Shown here in pieces: positions 39,524 through 48,407 of a stretch of DNA of 51,819 nt. Origin of the DNA: Paraglaciecola polaris LMG 21857 (GTDB lineage: Bacteria > Pseudomonadota > Gammaproteobacteria > Enterobacterales > Alteromonadaceae); assembly GCF_000315055.1 (NCBI RefSeq), contig NZ_BAER01000039.1, forward strand, positions 1-51,819. Direction: 5' to 3'. The first letter of the stretch is position 1. Each line of letters opens with the position of its first letter. The translations under genes and the position numbers were made by a program. Below the pieces are notes generated by a model. It was not told the DNA's origin. It did not search any database and worked only from the letters and a program-made list of their open reading frames with translations.

Positions 39524-40660
39524 CTATTTTGCTGTTTCTGACCCAACATCATAACCGAAAAAGGCCACCTGATTTTTGCCACGCTTTTTAGAGGTATACA
39601 TCATTCTATCGGCTTGCTGCATGAAATCCCCCAAAGATTGGCCCACATATTGTGCATAGCCGATGCTAACCGTGACTTTATGGCTTGCTCTAGCAAAATT
39701 ATGCTGGTTGATTGAATCACAAATTCGATTTGCAATATCCTTTGATTGCTCGGTACCGGCTTCCACTAATAATATGACAAACTCATCACCACCGTATCGG
39801 CAAACAATATCCTCAGAACGCATCTGTTGATTAACTAACGCCGCTATCTCTATTAATACTTCATCCCCAACTAAGTGTCCGTCACTATCGTTTATCTTTT
39901 TAAAGTCATCCACATCGACAATCAACAAGCTAAGAGGATGGTGATAACGCAAGCTACGCGCCGTTTCCATTTCCAGTTTATTGGTGAAATAACGTCTGTT
40001 ATTTAATTTTGTCAGCGGATCTTGCACCGCTAATTCTTCTAATAAACGGTTTTTTTCATGCAGCTCTTGCAGAACTTCAAATTGGGTTACCCGGGAACGT
40101 TCAGCTAATCGAGCAATAAACAGGGCAATAAGCATAGTGGTAAAACAGGTCAAAATGGGTGAAGAAGCCTCTCCAATAGGCAACATAAACAACAAACCAG
40201 CACTGACAAACAGCCAACAAAATAATAATAATATAAACAAAAATGGTAAGTGCCCCTGCACTAACATAGCAATCACCATCATGCCCATGATAAAAGGCAC
40301 GGGTCCATGCCCTTGAATGCTGGTATAAATTGACAGCACGGTTGCCATGAAAGCTAAAAAAGCCGGATATAACAACTCCAGCAAGGTCACGTGCCAAGAA
40401 ACCTTAGACGCAGCGCGGGCAGAAGGTAGAAGTAAAAAATTAAGGAATGCATAGATGACATTGCTTAAATACACCACCAAATAAGGCAGCATTGGTTCGC
40501 TAAATGCTCCGGTGCCTAAGCGCAGATGATGCAGTAAATGCACACCAAAGCCAATTAACGCCACAATAGAAAAATACCAGACTAAGGTTAAATTATTTTC
40601 AATTGAGGCTTGTTGATAAGCTAAAGCTTGGTGTGAGGGGGGTCTTGGTACTATCTGCAT
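39524..40660 (-). CDS. Membrane-bound GGDEF diguanylate cyclase with I-site
   Basis: A 378-aa c-di-GMP synthase. Six membrane helices are predicted between residues 25 and 187, forming an MASE-like sensor of unknown ligand. The GGDEF domain starts near AVQDPLTKLNNRRYF. It has VDVDDFKKINDSDGH for metal and nucleotide binding, the inhibitory RxxD site as Arg281-Ser-Glu-Asp284, and the active loop GGDEF at 290-294. Activity with product inhibition is expected. No EAL or HD-GYP domain is present. Confidence 0.93.
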   Translation of the reverse strand: MQIVPRPPSHQALAYQQASIENNLTLVWYFSIVALIGFGVHLLHHLRLGTGAFSEPMLPYLVVYLSNVIYAFLNFLLLPSARAASKVSWHVTLLELLYPAFLAFMATVLSIYTSIQGHGPVPFIMGMMVIAMLVQGHLPFLFILLLFCWLFVSAGLLFMLPIGEASSPILTCFTTMLIALFIARLAERSRVTQFEVLQELHEKNRLLEELAVQDPLTKLNNRRYFTNKLEMETARSLRYHHPLSLLIVDVDDFKKINDSDGHLVGDEVLIEIAALVNQQMRSEDIVCRYGGDEFVILLVEAGTEQSKDIANRICDSINQHNFARASHKVTVSIGYAQYVGQSLGDFMQQADRMMYTSKKRGKNQVAFFGYDVGSETAK

Positions 40661-40746
40661 GCGAATTCGATTCTACGTCTATACGGCTTCCTTTAAATAA
40701 CTATAGTCGAAATATGTCGTTTACAACTAGGTGAAGGCCACAAAAA

Positions 40747-41730
40747 TTATGCATTGTGGTAATTAAATGCAATGACTTCTCTGATTTCAATTTTATTAAG
40801 CGCCAGCATCACCAATCTATCGATACCTACGGCCACACCTGCGCAATCAGGCAACCCCGCGTCAAGGGCAGCTAAAAACAATTCATCAGTGGTAATGTGC
40901 GGCAAACCGCTGGCGCGGCGCTGGGCATTGTCAGCATCAAACCTTTGCCGCTGCTCGGCCACATTGCTCAGTTCATGAAAGCCATTGGCCAACTCAATTC
41001 CTTTGTAATACAGCTCGAAGCGCTCAGCCACACGCGCATCATTTACCTTTATTTTCGCTAACGCGGCCTGACTAGCGGGAAATTCATAAATAAAGCACGG
41101 ACGTTCATTGGCAATGAACGGCTCGACTTCATGACTGAATAGCAACTGTAGGATCGTATCCTTGTCTTGCTCGTCTCGACAAATGTGTTCATAGCCTAAT
41201 TCACAACCTCGTTTTTGTAGTTCACCTAACGATGCGCTTAATGGATCTATTGACAGATGCGACAAACACGCTTGCTGATAGCTCATTCGCTCCGCCGGCT
41301 GACAGCCGATTACCTGTTTAACTAACGCATCGACTTCATCCATTAATTTCACATGATCGAAACCAGGTCGGTACCATTCCAACATGGTAAATTCTGGATT
41401 ATGGTGTTTACCTGCCTCTTCATTACGAAATGCCTTCGCCATTTGATAAATCGCCCCACTGCCCGCACATAACAACCGTTTCATTGCGTACTCAGGTGAC
41501 GTTTGTAGATAAAAGGTTCTTTGCTCAGGCGACATAGGATCACTAAATTGAGTATCGAAGACACGCATGTGCACGTCACTCACAGTCGCGTTGCTCAAGC
41601 TCGGCGTTTCTACTTCTAGCACGTTGCGTTGTGCAAAAAACTGTCTAATAACGGCGATAATACCCGCGCGCTGACGCAAAGATTGGATATCAGCCGTAGG
41701 CTGCCAAGCTACTTTTGAGGCATACTTCAT
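40747..41730 (-). CDS. epmA: EF-P (R)-beta-lysine ligase EpmA
   Basis: Class II lysyl-tRNA synthetase paralogue without the anticodon domain. It attaches (R)-beta-lysine to Lys34 of EF-P. The 327-aa protein has class II motif 2 around AKAFRNEEAGKHHNPEFTML and motif 3 GVAVGIDRLVMLAL near the C-terminus; the N-terminal synthetase anticodon domain is absent as expected. It lies downstream of efp on the same strand, separated by the efp terminator. Confidence 0.96.
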   Translation of the reverse strand: MKYASKVAWQPTADIQSLRQRAGIIAVIRQFFAQRNVLEVETPSLSNATVSDVHMRVFDTQFSDPMSPEQRTFYLQTSPEYAMKRLLCAGSGAIYQMAKAFRNEEAGKHHNPEFTMLEWYRPGFDHVKLMDEVDALVKQVIGCQPAERMSYQQACLSHLSIDPLSASLGELQKRGCELGYEHICRDEQDKDTILQLLFSHEVEPFIANERPCFIYEFPASQAALAKIKVNDARVAERFELYYKGIELANGFHELSNVAEQRQRFDADNAQRRASGLPHITTDELFLAALDAGLPDCAGVAVGIDRLVMLALNKIEIREVIAFNYHNA

Positions 41731-41754
41731 TGATGATCCCTAGACTACAGACAT

Positions 41755-41782
41755 AAAAAAGGCCTACAGTAATGCAGGCCTT
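41755..41782 (-). terminator. efp terminator
   Basis: Stem AAGGCCT/AGGCCTT with further U residues on the minus strand (six A in a row on the plus strand). It separates efp from epmA, so epmA depends on read-through or its own promoter. Confidence 0.85.
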
Positions 41783-41799
41783 CAACAAATTTATATTAT

Positions 41800-42369
41800 T
41801 TACTTCTGAGCGCGAGAGGCATATTCACCGCTGCGTGTATCGACTTTAACTACTTCGCCTGTTTGCACGAACAAAGGCACGCGAACAACCGCACCTGTGC
41901 TCAATGTGGCTGGTTTGCCGCCAGTACCTGCGGTATCACCTTTCAGGCCAGGGTCTGTTTCAGTAATTTCTAATTCAACAAAGTTAGGAGGGCTAACCAC
42001 AATCGGTGTACCATTCCACAATGTAATGGTGCAGCTATCGTTTTCGACTAGCCATTTAACGTTATCGCCAACAGCTTTTTCGTCTGCGGCGATTTGCTCA
42101 AACGACTCATTATTCATAAAATGCCAGAATTCACCGTCGGTATATAAATATGACAGCTCGACATCCATGACATCTGCACCTTCGAAAGACTCACCTGATT
42201 TAAAGGTTTTCTCTAGGCTTTTACCCGAGATAAGTTTTTTTAACTTAACGCGGTTAAAGGCTTGGCCTTTACCAGGTTTAACATATTCGTTTTCAAGAAT
42301 GTTGCAAGGTTCGCCGTCGAGCATAATTTTAACGCCCGCTTTAAACTCATTAGTGCTGATATTAGCCAT
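41800..42369 (-). CDS. efp: Translation elongation factor P
   Basis: Relieves ribosome stalling at proline stretches. The 189-aa protein begins [21 protein letters not shown]. The domain I loop [10 protein letters not shown] has Lys34, the site of beta-lysylation, with a lysine-type rather than arginine-type loop. The C-terminal OB domain contains [18 protein letters not shown]. The two genes for its modification flank it. Only 37 bases separate it from the divergent epmB start. Confidence 0.97.
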   Translation of the reverse strand: MANISTNEFKAGVKIMLDGEPCNILENEYVKPGKGQAFNRVKLKKLISGKSLEKTFKSGESFEGADVMDVELSYLYTDGEFWHFMNNESFEQIAADEKAVGDNVKWLVENDSCTITLWNGTPIVVSPPNFVELEITETDPGLKGDTAGTGGKPATLSTGAVVRVPLFVQTGEVVKVDTRSGEYASRAQK

Positions 42370-42406
42370 GCTTCCTCGTAATCAATTAACTGTGTAGAGT
42401 ATCTAG

Positions 42407-43432
42407 TTGACACAAATAATACCTAAAAAACTCATTGCTGTAGAGAATAACTGGCAAAAAGTCCTTTCAAGTGCGTTTTCAGATCCTCTTGAGCTGTTAA
42501 CTTACTTAAAGTTAGACCCTCAGTTATTTAAAGACGATATCGCTGCACGGCGCTTATTTCCTATGCGTGTACCGTTACCTTTTGCCGCACGCATGAAAAA
42601 AGGGGATGCAAACGACGCCCTTTTCCGTCAAGTATTTCCCAGTAAAAAAGAATTTTTACACGACCCGAATTATTTGCTTGATCCGTTAAAAGAGCAAGAT
42701 AATGACAAACCTGGTGTACTACACAAGTACCAAAGTCGCGTATTGTTGCTCGTTAGAGGCGGCTGTGCCATCAATTGCCGCTACTGTTTTCGTCGTCATT
42801 TCCCCTACGCAGACAACCATTTAAATAAACACGAGTGGCAAGAAACCTTAAATTACATACGAAACGATACAAATATAAACGAGGTCATCTACTCAGGCGG
42901 CGACCCATTAATGGCGAAAGACGACTTTCTCGCCTGGTTAACGGAAGAAATTTCCCTCATTCCTCACGTCAAACGAATTCGGATCCACACTCGCTTGCCT
43001 GTGGTTATACCATCACGCATCACGCCCCAGCTAATTGAGTGGTTCACCCAAACTCGGCTAAAACCCGTTATGGTGTTGCATATTAATCATGGGCAAGAAA
43101 TTGATCAGTCGCTGCGCGACGTGTTGAAGCAACTTACAAACGCTGGGGTAACGCTATTAAATCAAGGTGTATTACTCAAAGACATAAATGACCATGCAGA
43201 CATACAAGTGGCGTTAAGTGAAACATTATTCGAAGCGGGCGTATTACCCTATTATTTACATGTGATGGACAAAGTACAAGGCGCCCAACATTTCGACTTA
43301 GACGATAAGATAGCCAAAACAATAATGGCTGAAATGATAAGACGTTTACCGGGTTTCTTGGTACCGAAACTCGTGCGTGAGATAGGCGGCCAACCCGGTA
43401 AAACGCCAATTGATTTAAATCTTCATCCCTAA
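42407..43432 (+). CDS. epmB: Lysine 2,3-aminomutase-like EpmB (EF-P modification)
   Basis: Radical SAM and PLP enzyme that makes (R)-beta-lysine for EF-P. The 341-aa protein has the CxxxCxxC motif at Cys120, Cys124 and Cys127 (GGCAINCRYCF), followed by SGGDPLMAKDD, and the C-terminal PLP-lysine region LVPKLVREIGGQPGK. The start must be TTG at 42407: a TAG lies in frame directly before it and no ATG follows until the conserved core. It ends on the bases TAA, directly abutting the convergent small gene's stop. Confidence 0.95.
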   Translation: MTQIIPKKLIAVENNWQKVLSSAFSDPLELLTYLKLDPQLFKDDIAARRLFPMRVPLPFAARMKKGDANDALFRQVFPSKKEFLHDPNYLLDPLKEQDNDKPGVLHKYQSRVLLLVRGGCAINCRYCFRRHFPYADNHLNKHEWQETLNYIRNDTNINEVIYSGGDPLMAKDDFLAWLTEEISLIPHVKRIRIHTRLPVVIPSRITPQLIEWFTQTRLKPVMVLHINHGQEIDQSLRDVLKQLTNAGVTLLNQGVLLKDINDHADIQVALSETLFEAGVLPYYLHVMDKVQGAQHFDLDDKIAKTIMAEMIRRLPGFLVPKLVREIGGQPGKTPIDLNLHP

Positions 43433-43621
43433 TTAGGCGAACGTGTTGACCACGGAACCTAAATTTGGACTTGATGAAGATGATGGTACGTCAGCTGCTG
43501 ACTCCAGCAGCTGAAGCGTCGCTTGTCCATCTCGTTCCTGCTGGGATTTAGCCATCTGTAACGATTTGATCTCAAGCGTCGCACCGGATGATCCAGAGGC
43601 AGCGCCTCCTTGAATTTCCAT
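43433..43621 (-). CDS. Small conserved-looking protein, possibly YjfB-like
   Basis: A 62-aa Ser/Gln-rich protein with a helical core (LEIKSLQMAKSQQERDGQATLQLLESA) and a C-terminal GSVVNTFA. I recall comparable tails in short proteins annotated as YjfB-like motility proteins in marine gammaproteobacteria, but I cannot confirm membership. No membrane segment or catalytic motif is seen. It is convergent with epmB and shares no spacer with it. Confidence 0.6.
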   Translation of the reverse strand: MEIQGGAASGSSGATLEIKSLQMAKSQQERDGQATLQLLESAADVPSSSSSPNLGSVVNTFA

Positions 43622-43736
43622 ACCAGAACCCCTATTGCTTGTAGCAAAGTTGAAAAGCAGGCAGAATCGCCCGCTCTTCGCTATTATCGACCGTTACGCG
43701 CAAATCTTTAACCTTTCAACTGATTAAGTATGAACT

Positions 43737-44048
43737 ATGCAAACAATTATTGAAAAACTGACCGAACACGCCCAACTCATATACCGCAAATCAATTGATG
43801 CGGATGATATTATTGCCAAACTACAAAGCTCTGGAAAAGGCAAGTTCCAAGCTATTTTCCCCGAGGATTCTGGCTTTACTGCCACTGGACGTTTCTTCAA
43901 ACCCTACGTGGAAGAACTCGCCCAAGATATCGCTAATTTGAGTCAACTGGACACAGAGCAGCAAAAACAAGCCTTGCCCAGCGTGGTAAAGAAAATCGAG
44001 TTATTGCTCACGACTCTCAATCAGTTTCAATTCAGCGTTAAAGACTAG
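43737..44048 (+). CDS. Unknown soluble alpha-helical protein
   Basis: A 103-aa protein that I do not recognise. It is predicted to be almost wholly helical, with helices at about 2-16, 20-30, 54-69 and 73-100, and one loop GKGKFQAIFPEDSGFTA. It is acidic with no cysteine, so metal or redox chemistry is unlikely. Codon use is like its neighbours. It lies 73 bases before the SMR gene on the same strand. Confidence 0.65.
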   Translation: MQTIIEKLTEHAQLIYRKSIDADDIIAKLQSSGKGKFQAIFPEDSGFTATGRFFKPYVEELAQDIANLSQLDTEQQKQALPSVVKKIELLLTTLNQFQFSVKD

Positions 44049-44121
44049 TGCCCACGTTAGGCACAGGTTTATCAACGCTCATTGGTTATATGGCTCGATT
44101 GATTTTATAAGGAAGAACACG

Positions 44122-44451
44122 ATGGGGTATTGGTATCTCAGCGCAGCAATTATTGCCGAAGTCATTGGCACACTGGCATTAAAAGCATCAGACGGATTTA
44201 ATCATGCCTTCGCTAGCACCTTATGTGTTATCGGCTATGCTACGGCCTTTTACTTTTTGTCTCTGGTGCTTAAAACCATTCCTGTGGGCATTGCCTATGC
44301 CATTTGGGCGGGCATGGGGATCGTACTGATCGCCACCATAGCTGCGGTGATGTCCAAAACCTTACCGGACACACCTGCTATTATCGGTATGTTGCTTATT
44401 TTGGCCGGCGTTATCGTGATAAACCTGTTCTCCAATACAACAGGGCATTAG
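44122..44451 (+). CDS. Small multidrug resistance (SMR) family transporter
   Basis: A 109-aa inner-membrane protein with four helices, working as a dual-topology or antiparallel dimer that exchanges protons for cationic compounds. The conserved acidic residue of helix 1 is Glu13 in AIIAEVIGT. The helix 3 block VGIAYAIWAGMGIVLI is typical of EmrE/SugE-like proteins. Whether it exports quaternary ammonium compounds, guanidinium or other cations cannot be decided. RBS AAGGAAG lies just upstream. Confidence 0.92.
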   Translation: MGYWYLSAAIIAEVIGTLALKASDGFNHAFASTLCVIGYATAFYFLSLVLKTIPVGIAYAIWAGMGIVLIATIAAVMSKTLPDTPAIIGMLLILAGVIVINLFSNTTGH

Positions 44452-44495
44452 CAGCGCCTTGCTGTAATGCGCAGTAAGGTCAATTGGTGCTTATC

Positions 44496-45800
44496 TTATT
44501 GAGTCTGTGTTAATTGACTGACAGGCAATAACCCTATCCGCCGGTCGATCTCCGCTAACAACGTCTTATATTCAGGGCTATCAACTTGTTTAAAACGCTC
44601 TGTAAATGCGGCTTTATTTAGGTTCTCAGGCAAACCTGCGGTATCCGGAAAAAACGGACTTTCACTGCTACTAGCAGCTAACAGTCGCTGTAAGGCGAAC
44701 GCACGCTTTTCATCTGTGGCCACTTGGGCAAAATTGACCCCAGCATGATCAGCGGCTAAATCGATAAAGCTATAACCGCTGCCTCCCTCGCCTCGGTCCA
44801 TCAACTCTTTAAATTCTCCGATAGCAGCCGTTAAGCCCTGCTCAGACAAGACTTTTATCGCGGCAGAAAATATAAAATGTTGGCTTAAATCAGAACGCCC
44901 CATTAATGTCGGCATAATACGTGGCGCGGCGATGCGTTTTGGCTGAGGCTGCACATTACCAACAAAATTGGCAAATCTGTGGTGACCCGCATAGGTCGCT
45001 ATCGCCATAATTGCCGCTTCGTTTTCTTCACCAGCGGTATCCGCCGCTGAACGACTCATTGCCTCAACAAACAAGGGCTGAATATAACGCGCCAAAGACT
45101 GGGAAGACGGCCGTTTACCCACATCTAAATTTGCTAAAAAACGCAAATAATGTGCCGTAGCCAAACTTAAATCCGTGTCGACACTGATATCTCGCTTAAG
45201 ATCTTTTAGATTACGTAAAAATGCATCTAAAGGGCGCATGGCAATGACCATACTGCCTTGAAACATACGTATACTGTCAATTTGTTGCACAAATTGACTG
45301 GCTATCGTGCTGTCTGTCCACCCATCTGCTAACCACACTAATGTTGCCAATGTCTCTTTACCTGGCAGCACAATGCTACCTAAGCGCACTTCTGATAACT
45401 GTAATCCAGTCCCGGGGAGAATTAGCGCGCTAAAATTAATATAACGACCAATGGGATTACGTGGCAGTTGATAGCTAGCCGAAATACTGCTTGCTACTGG
45501 GGTGATATTGACCTGTCCTTGAAACTGCTCTTTGGCGCGCTGTAGAAAACCAACCAAACTATTAAGCTGGTTTTCACTCAAAGGTATTTGCTGATCCAAA
45601 GTGCGGTCCTTAACACTTTGCTGTATTTGCTCAATTAACTCTTTTACCGAGTCAGCATCATCAACCTGAGTCGCGCTCGCCGATACAACGAGGGGTTTAT
45701 CTTCTACGCTGGCAATAAACAATACCGCAGCCAAACCAACCACGATCAACAATAAAATAACGAAAACTTTGAAAAAACGCAGCAAACTGAGTCCTTGCAT
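44496..45800 (-). CDS. Unknown N-terminally anchored protein downstream of parE
   Basis: A 434-aa protein with one N-terminal membrane helix (about 8-30) and a large periplasmic part. I do not recognise the family with certainty. Two regions stand out: GHHRF at 272-276, and a block from His308 through EFKELMD (329-335), GGSGYSFIDLAADHAG (339-354). A C-terminal RFKQVDSPEYKTLLAEIDRRI helix follows (402-422). The His, Glu and Asp residues could form a metal or hydrolase site; this is inference. It follows parE by 28 bases and is probably co-transcribed, an addition to the E. coli-type gene order. Confidence 0.7.
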   Translation of the reverse strand: MQGLSLLRFFKVFVILLLIVVGLAAVLFIASVEDKPLVVSASATQVDDADSVKELIEQIQQSVKDRTLDQQIPLSENQLNSLVGFLQRAKEQFQGQVNITPVASSISASYQLPRNPIGRYINFSALILPGTGLQLSEVRLGSIVLPGKETLATLVWLADGWTDSTIASQFVQQIDSIRMFQGSMVIAMRPLDAFLRNLKDLKRDISVDTDLSLATAHYLRFLANLDVGKRPSSQSLARYIQPLFVEAMSRSAADTAGEENEAAIMAIATYAGHHRFANFVGNVQPQPKRIAAPRIMPTLMGRSDLSQHFIFSAAIKVLSEQGLTAAIGEFKELMDRGEGGSGYSFIDLAADHAGVNFAQVATDEKRAFALQRLLAASSSESPFFPDTAGLPENLNKAAFTERFKQVDSPEYKTLLAEIDRRIGLLPVSQLTQTQ

Positions 45801-45828
45801 ACTAAAAGAGTGAATATTGCAAAGCGAA

Positions 45829-47718
45829 CTATACGTCCGCCATATTACCTTTGCTTTCTAACCATGACTTACGATCACCAGCACGTTTTTTTGCTAGCAA
45901 CATATCCATGGTTTCCATCATGTCGACGGGATCTTCTATGGTCAGTTGAACCAAACGTCGTGTATTCGGATCCATTGTGGTTTCGCGTAATTGCAGTGGG
46001 TTCATCTCACCCAAGCCTTTGAAGCGCTGCACGTTCACTTTACCGCGTTTTTTCTCCGCGGCGATGCGATCTAAAATCCCTTGTTTTTCCCCCTCGTCTA
46101 AAGCGTAAAAAACCTCTTTACCAATATCGATGCGAAATAAAGGCGGCATAGCCACATAGGCATGTCCATTGTCGACTAACGCCCTAAAGTGCCTAACGAA
46201 TAAAGCACATAACAAGGTGGCTATATGTAATCCATCAGAGTCAGCATCTGCGAGAATACACACTTTATTGTAACGCAATCCACTTAAATCATCAGAATCT
46301 GGGTCGATCCCAAGGGCTACAGATATATCGTGGATTTCCTGAGAAGCCAGTACTTGTGATGAGTCAACCTCCCAGCTGTTTAAAATTTTACCTCGCAAAG
46401 GCATGATGGCTTGAAACTCACGGTCTCGTGCTTGCTTGGCGGAGCCACCTGCAGAGTCCCCTTCCACCAAAAATAATTCGGAACGCCCGGTATCTTGTGT
46501 CGAACAATCGGTTAATTTCCCAGGTAAAGCTGGACCTTGAGTGACTTTTTTACGCGCGACTTTTTTGCTTTGACGTAACCGTGTCTGGGCATTGCTGATA
46601 CACATTTCAGCCAATTGCTCGGCAATAGCTGTATGTTGATTCAGCCATAAACTAAACGCGTCTTTAACAATCCCAGATACGAAGGCTGCGGCCTGTCGTG
46701 ATGATAAGCGTTCTTTAATTTGTCCAGCAAATTGTGGGTCTTGCATCTTAGTTGACAGCACATAGCTACAGCGATCCCAAATATCTTCTGGGGTTAACTT
46801 AATACCACGGGGTAATAAGTTGCGGAATTCGCAAAACTCACGCATCGCCTCCAACAAGCCTTGGCGTAAGCCATTGACGTGGGTTCCGCCCTGAGCCGTA
46901 GGAATAAGGTTAACGTAACTCTCGGTGATCATTTCACCGCCTTCAGGCAACCAAATAACCGCCCAGTCCACCGCTTCCGTGTTGCCGCTCACAGCACCAA
47001 CAAACGGCGCTTCAACTGGCAACGTCATACTTTCGCCAACAGATTGATACAAGTAGTCTTTTAAACCGTCTTCAAAATACCATTCATGACTTTCTTTGCT
47101 GACTTTGTCGTCAAAACGAATGCGTAATCCAGGGCATAACACCGCTTTTGCACGCAGCACATGCAATAATTTAGTCACTGAAAATTTGCTTGAATCAAAA
47201 TACTGAGGATCCGGCCAAAAATGCACTCGCGTACCTGTATTACGTTTACCACAGGTATCGATGACTTTAAGATCTTCAACCTTGTCACCATTTTCGAAAG
47301 CGATTTGATACACACTCCCGTCACGACGAATACTGACTTCAACCCGCTTTGAGAGCGCATTGACCACAGAGATGCCCACTCCATGCAAACCACCAGAAAA
47401 TTGATAGTTTTTGTTGGAGAATTTCCCCCCGGCATGCAATTTGGTCATGATTAATTCGACGCCAGATATGCCTTCCTCAGCATGGATATCCACTGGCATA
47501 CCACGCCCATCGTCCGTCACTTCTAATGATTGATCAGCATGTAAAACAACTTTTATCGAACTTGCAAACCCGCCGAGTGCTTCATCCACACTGTTATCGA
47601 TGACTTCTTGGCTAAGGTGGTTGGGCCTTGTGGTATCTGTGTACATACCTGGGCGACGTTTGACCGGGTCAAGGCCATTTAAAACTTCAATTGCATCTGC
47701 GTTATATTGATTAGACAT
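45829..47718 (-). CDS. parE: DNA topoisomerase IV subunit B
   Basis: ATPase subunit of the chromosome-decatenating type II topoisomerase. The 629-aa product has GHKL motifs DNSVDEALGG (Asn42), DDGRGMP and GGLHGVG. The TOPRIM domain has LFLVEGDSAGGSAKQ and the metal triad ADADSDGLHI; the QRFKGLGEMNP C-terminal block follows. Length and sequence closely match E. coli ParE. It lies 85 bases after yqiA in the same order as in E. coli. Confidence 0.98.
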   Translation of the reverse strand: MSNQYNADAIEVLNGLDPVKRRPGMYTDTTRPNHLSQEVIDNSVDEALGGFASSIKVVLHADQSLEVTDDGRGMPVDIHAEEGISGVELIMTKLHAGGKFSNKNYQFSGGLHGVGISVVNALSKRVEVSIRRDGSVYQIAFENGDKVEDLKVIDTCGKRNTGTRVHFWPDPQYFDSSKFSVTKLLHVLRAKAVLCPGLRIRFDDKVSKESHEWYFEDGLKDYLYQSVGESMTLPVEAPFVGAVSGNTEAVDWAVIWLPEGGEMITESYVNLIPTAQGGTHVNGLRQGLLEAMREFCEFRNLLPRGIKLTPEDIWDRCSYVLSTKMQDPQFAGQIKERLSSRQAAAFVSGIVKDAFSLWLNQHTAIAEQLAEMCISNAQTRLRQSKKVARKKVTQGPALPGKLTDCSTQDTGRSELFLVEGDSAGGSAKQARDREFQAIMPLRGKILNSWEVDSSQVLASQEIHDISVALGIDPDSDDLSGLRYNKVCILADADSDGLHIATLLCALFVRHFRALVDNGHAYVAMPPLFRIDIGKEVFYALDEGEKQGILDRIAAEKKRGKVNVQRFKGLGEMNPLQLRETTMDPNTRRLVQLTIEDPVDMMETMDMLLAKKRAGDRKSWLESKGNMADV

Positions 47719-47803
47719 AGTTCTTATTGTAGTTGTGGGTCGTTAACGAAAATTACCTGACGATATGCTCGAGTCGTTGCGTTCATGTTATACCAAGCTT
47801 CAT

Positions 47804-48397
47804 TTAGTCTTGCAGCAGAAACTGAAAAATATCTGTCAAGAACCGCTCATATCCCTGAAAGCTATGATCCCCACCCTGCTCTATGGTCACCTTCGCCCCC
47901 AAATATTTTTGCTCAGCAAGTCGATAGTCTAGAGTTTCGTCTTCCGTTTGCAATAAAACCCAATAATTTTGCGGTTGGGCTAACGTGGGGGTATCGAACG
48001 TCTTCAGGTCGTGAGTATGAGATTCGCGCAAACTAAATTTCTGCTCGGTATAAGGATTAACGTGCTCACCTAAATAATCGGTTAATAAATTGTATGGCTG
48101 CACCGCAGGATTTATCAACACCGCTTTGCCACCATATCGTTCAAGCAAATAACTGGAAAAATAGCCTCCCATTGAGCTGCCAATAAATCCCAGTTTCGAA
48201 TTTGGGTGCTGCGCTACCAATTCGTCCAGCATCTTCGCGGCGGGCTTTGGGTGATTATCCAGTTGCGGAATATAGAATATTAAGTCTGGATAGTATTCAT
48301 CCACAAACGCCTTAGTTTGCTGGGCTTTCACTGACTGAGGCGAGCTTAGAAAGCCGTGCAAATATATAATCACTTTTTCACGTTTGTTATACGTCAT
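47804..48397 (-). CDS. yqiA: YqiA-type esterase (UPF0227)
   Basis: A 197-aa alpha/beta-hydrolase. Oxyanion loop YLHGFLSSP, nucleophile elbow GSSMGG with Ser75, and C-terminal His in GGDHSFQGYERF. E. coli YqiA acts on short acyl and palmitoyl-CoA substrates in vitro; the physiological substrate is not settled. It lies 10 bases after cpdA. Confidence 0.93.
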   Translation of the reverse strand: MTYNKREKVIIYLHGFLSSPQSVKAQQTKAFVDEYYPDLIFYIPQLDNHPKPAAKMLDELVAQHPNSKLGFIGSSMGGYFSSYLLERYGGKAVLINPAVQPYNLLTDYLGEHVNPYTEQKFSLRESHTHDLKTFDTPTLAQPQNYWVLLQTEDETLDYRLAEQKYLGAKVTIEQGGDHSFQGYERFLTDIFQFLLQD

Positions 48398-48407
48398 GAA
48401 TATTCCG

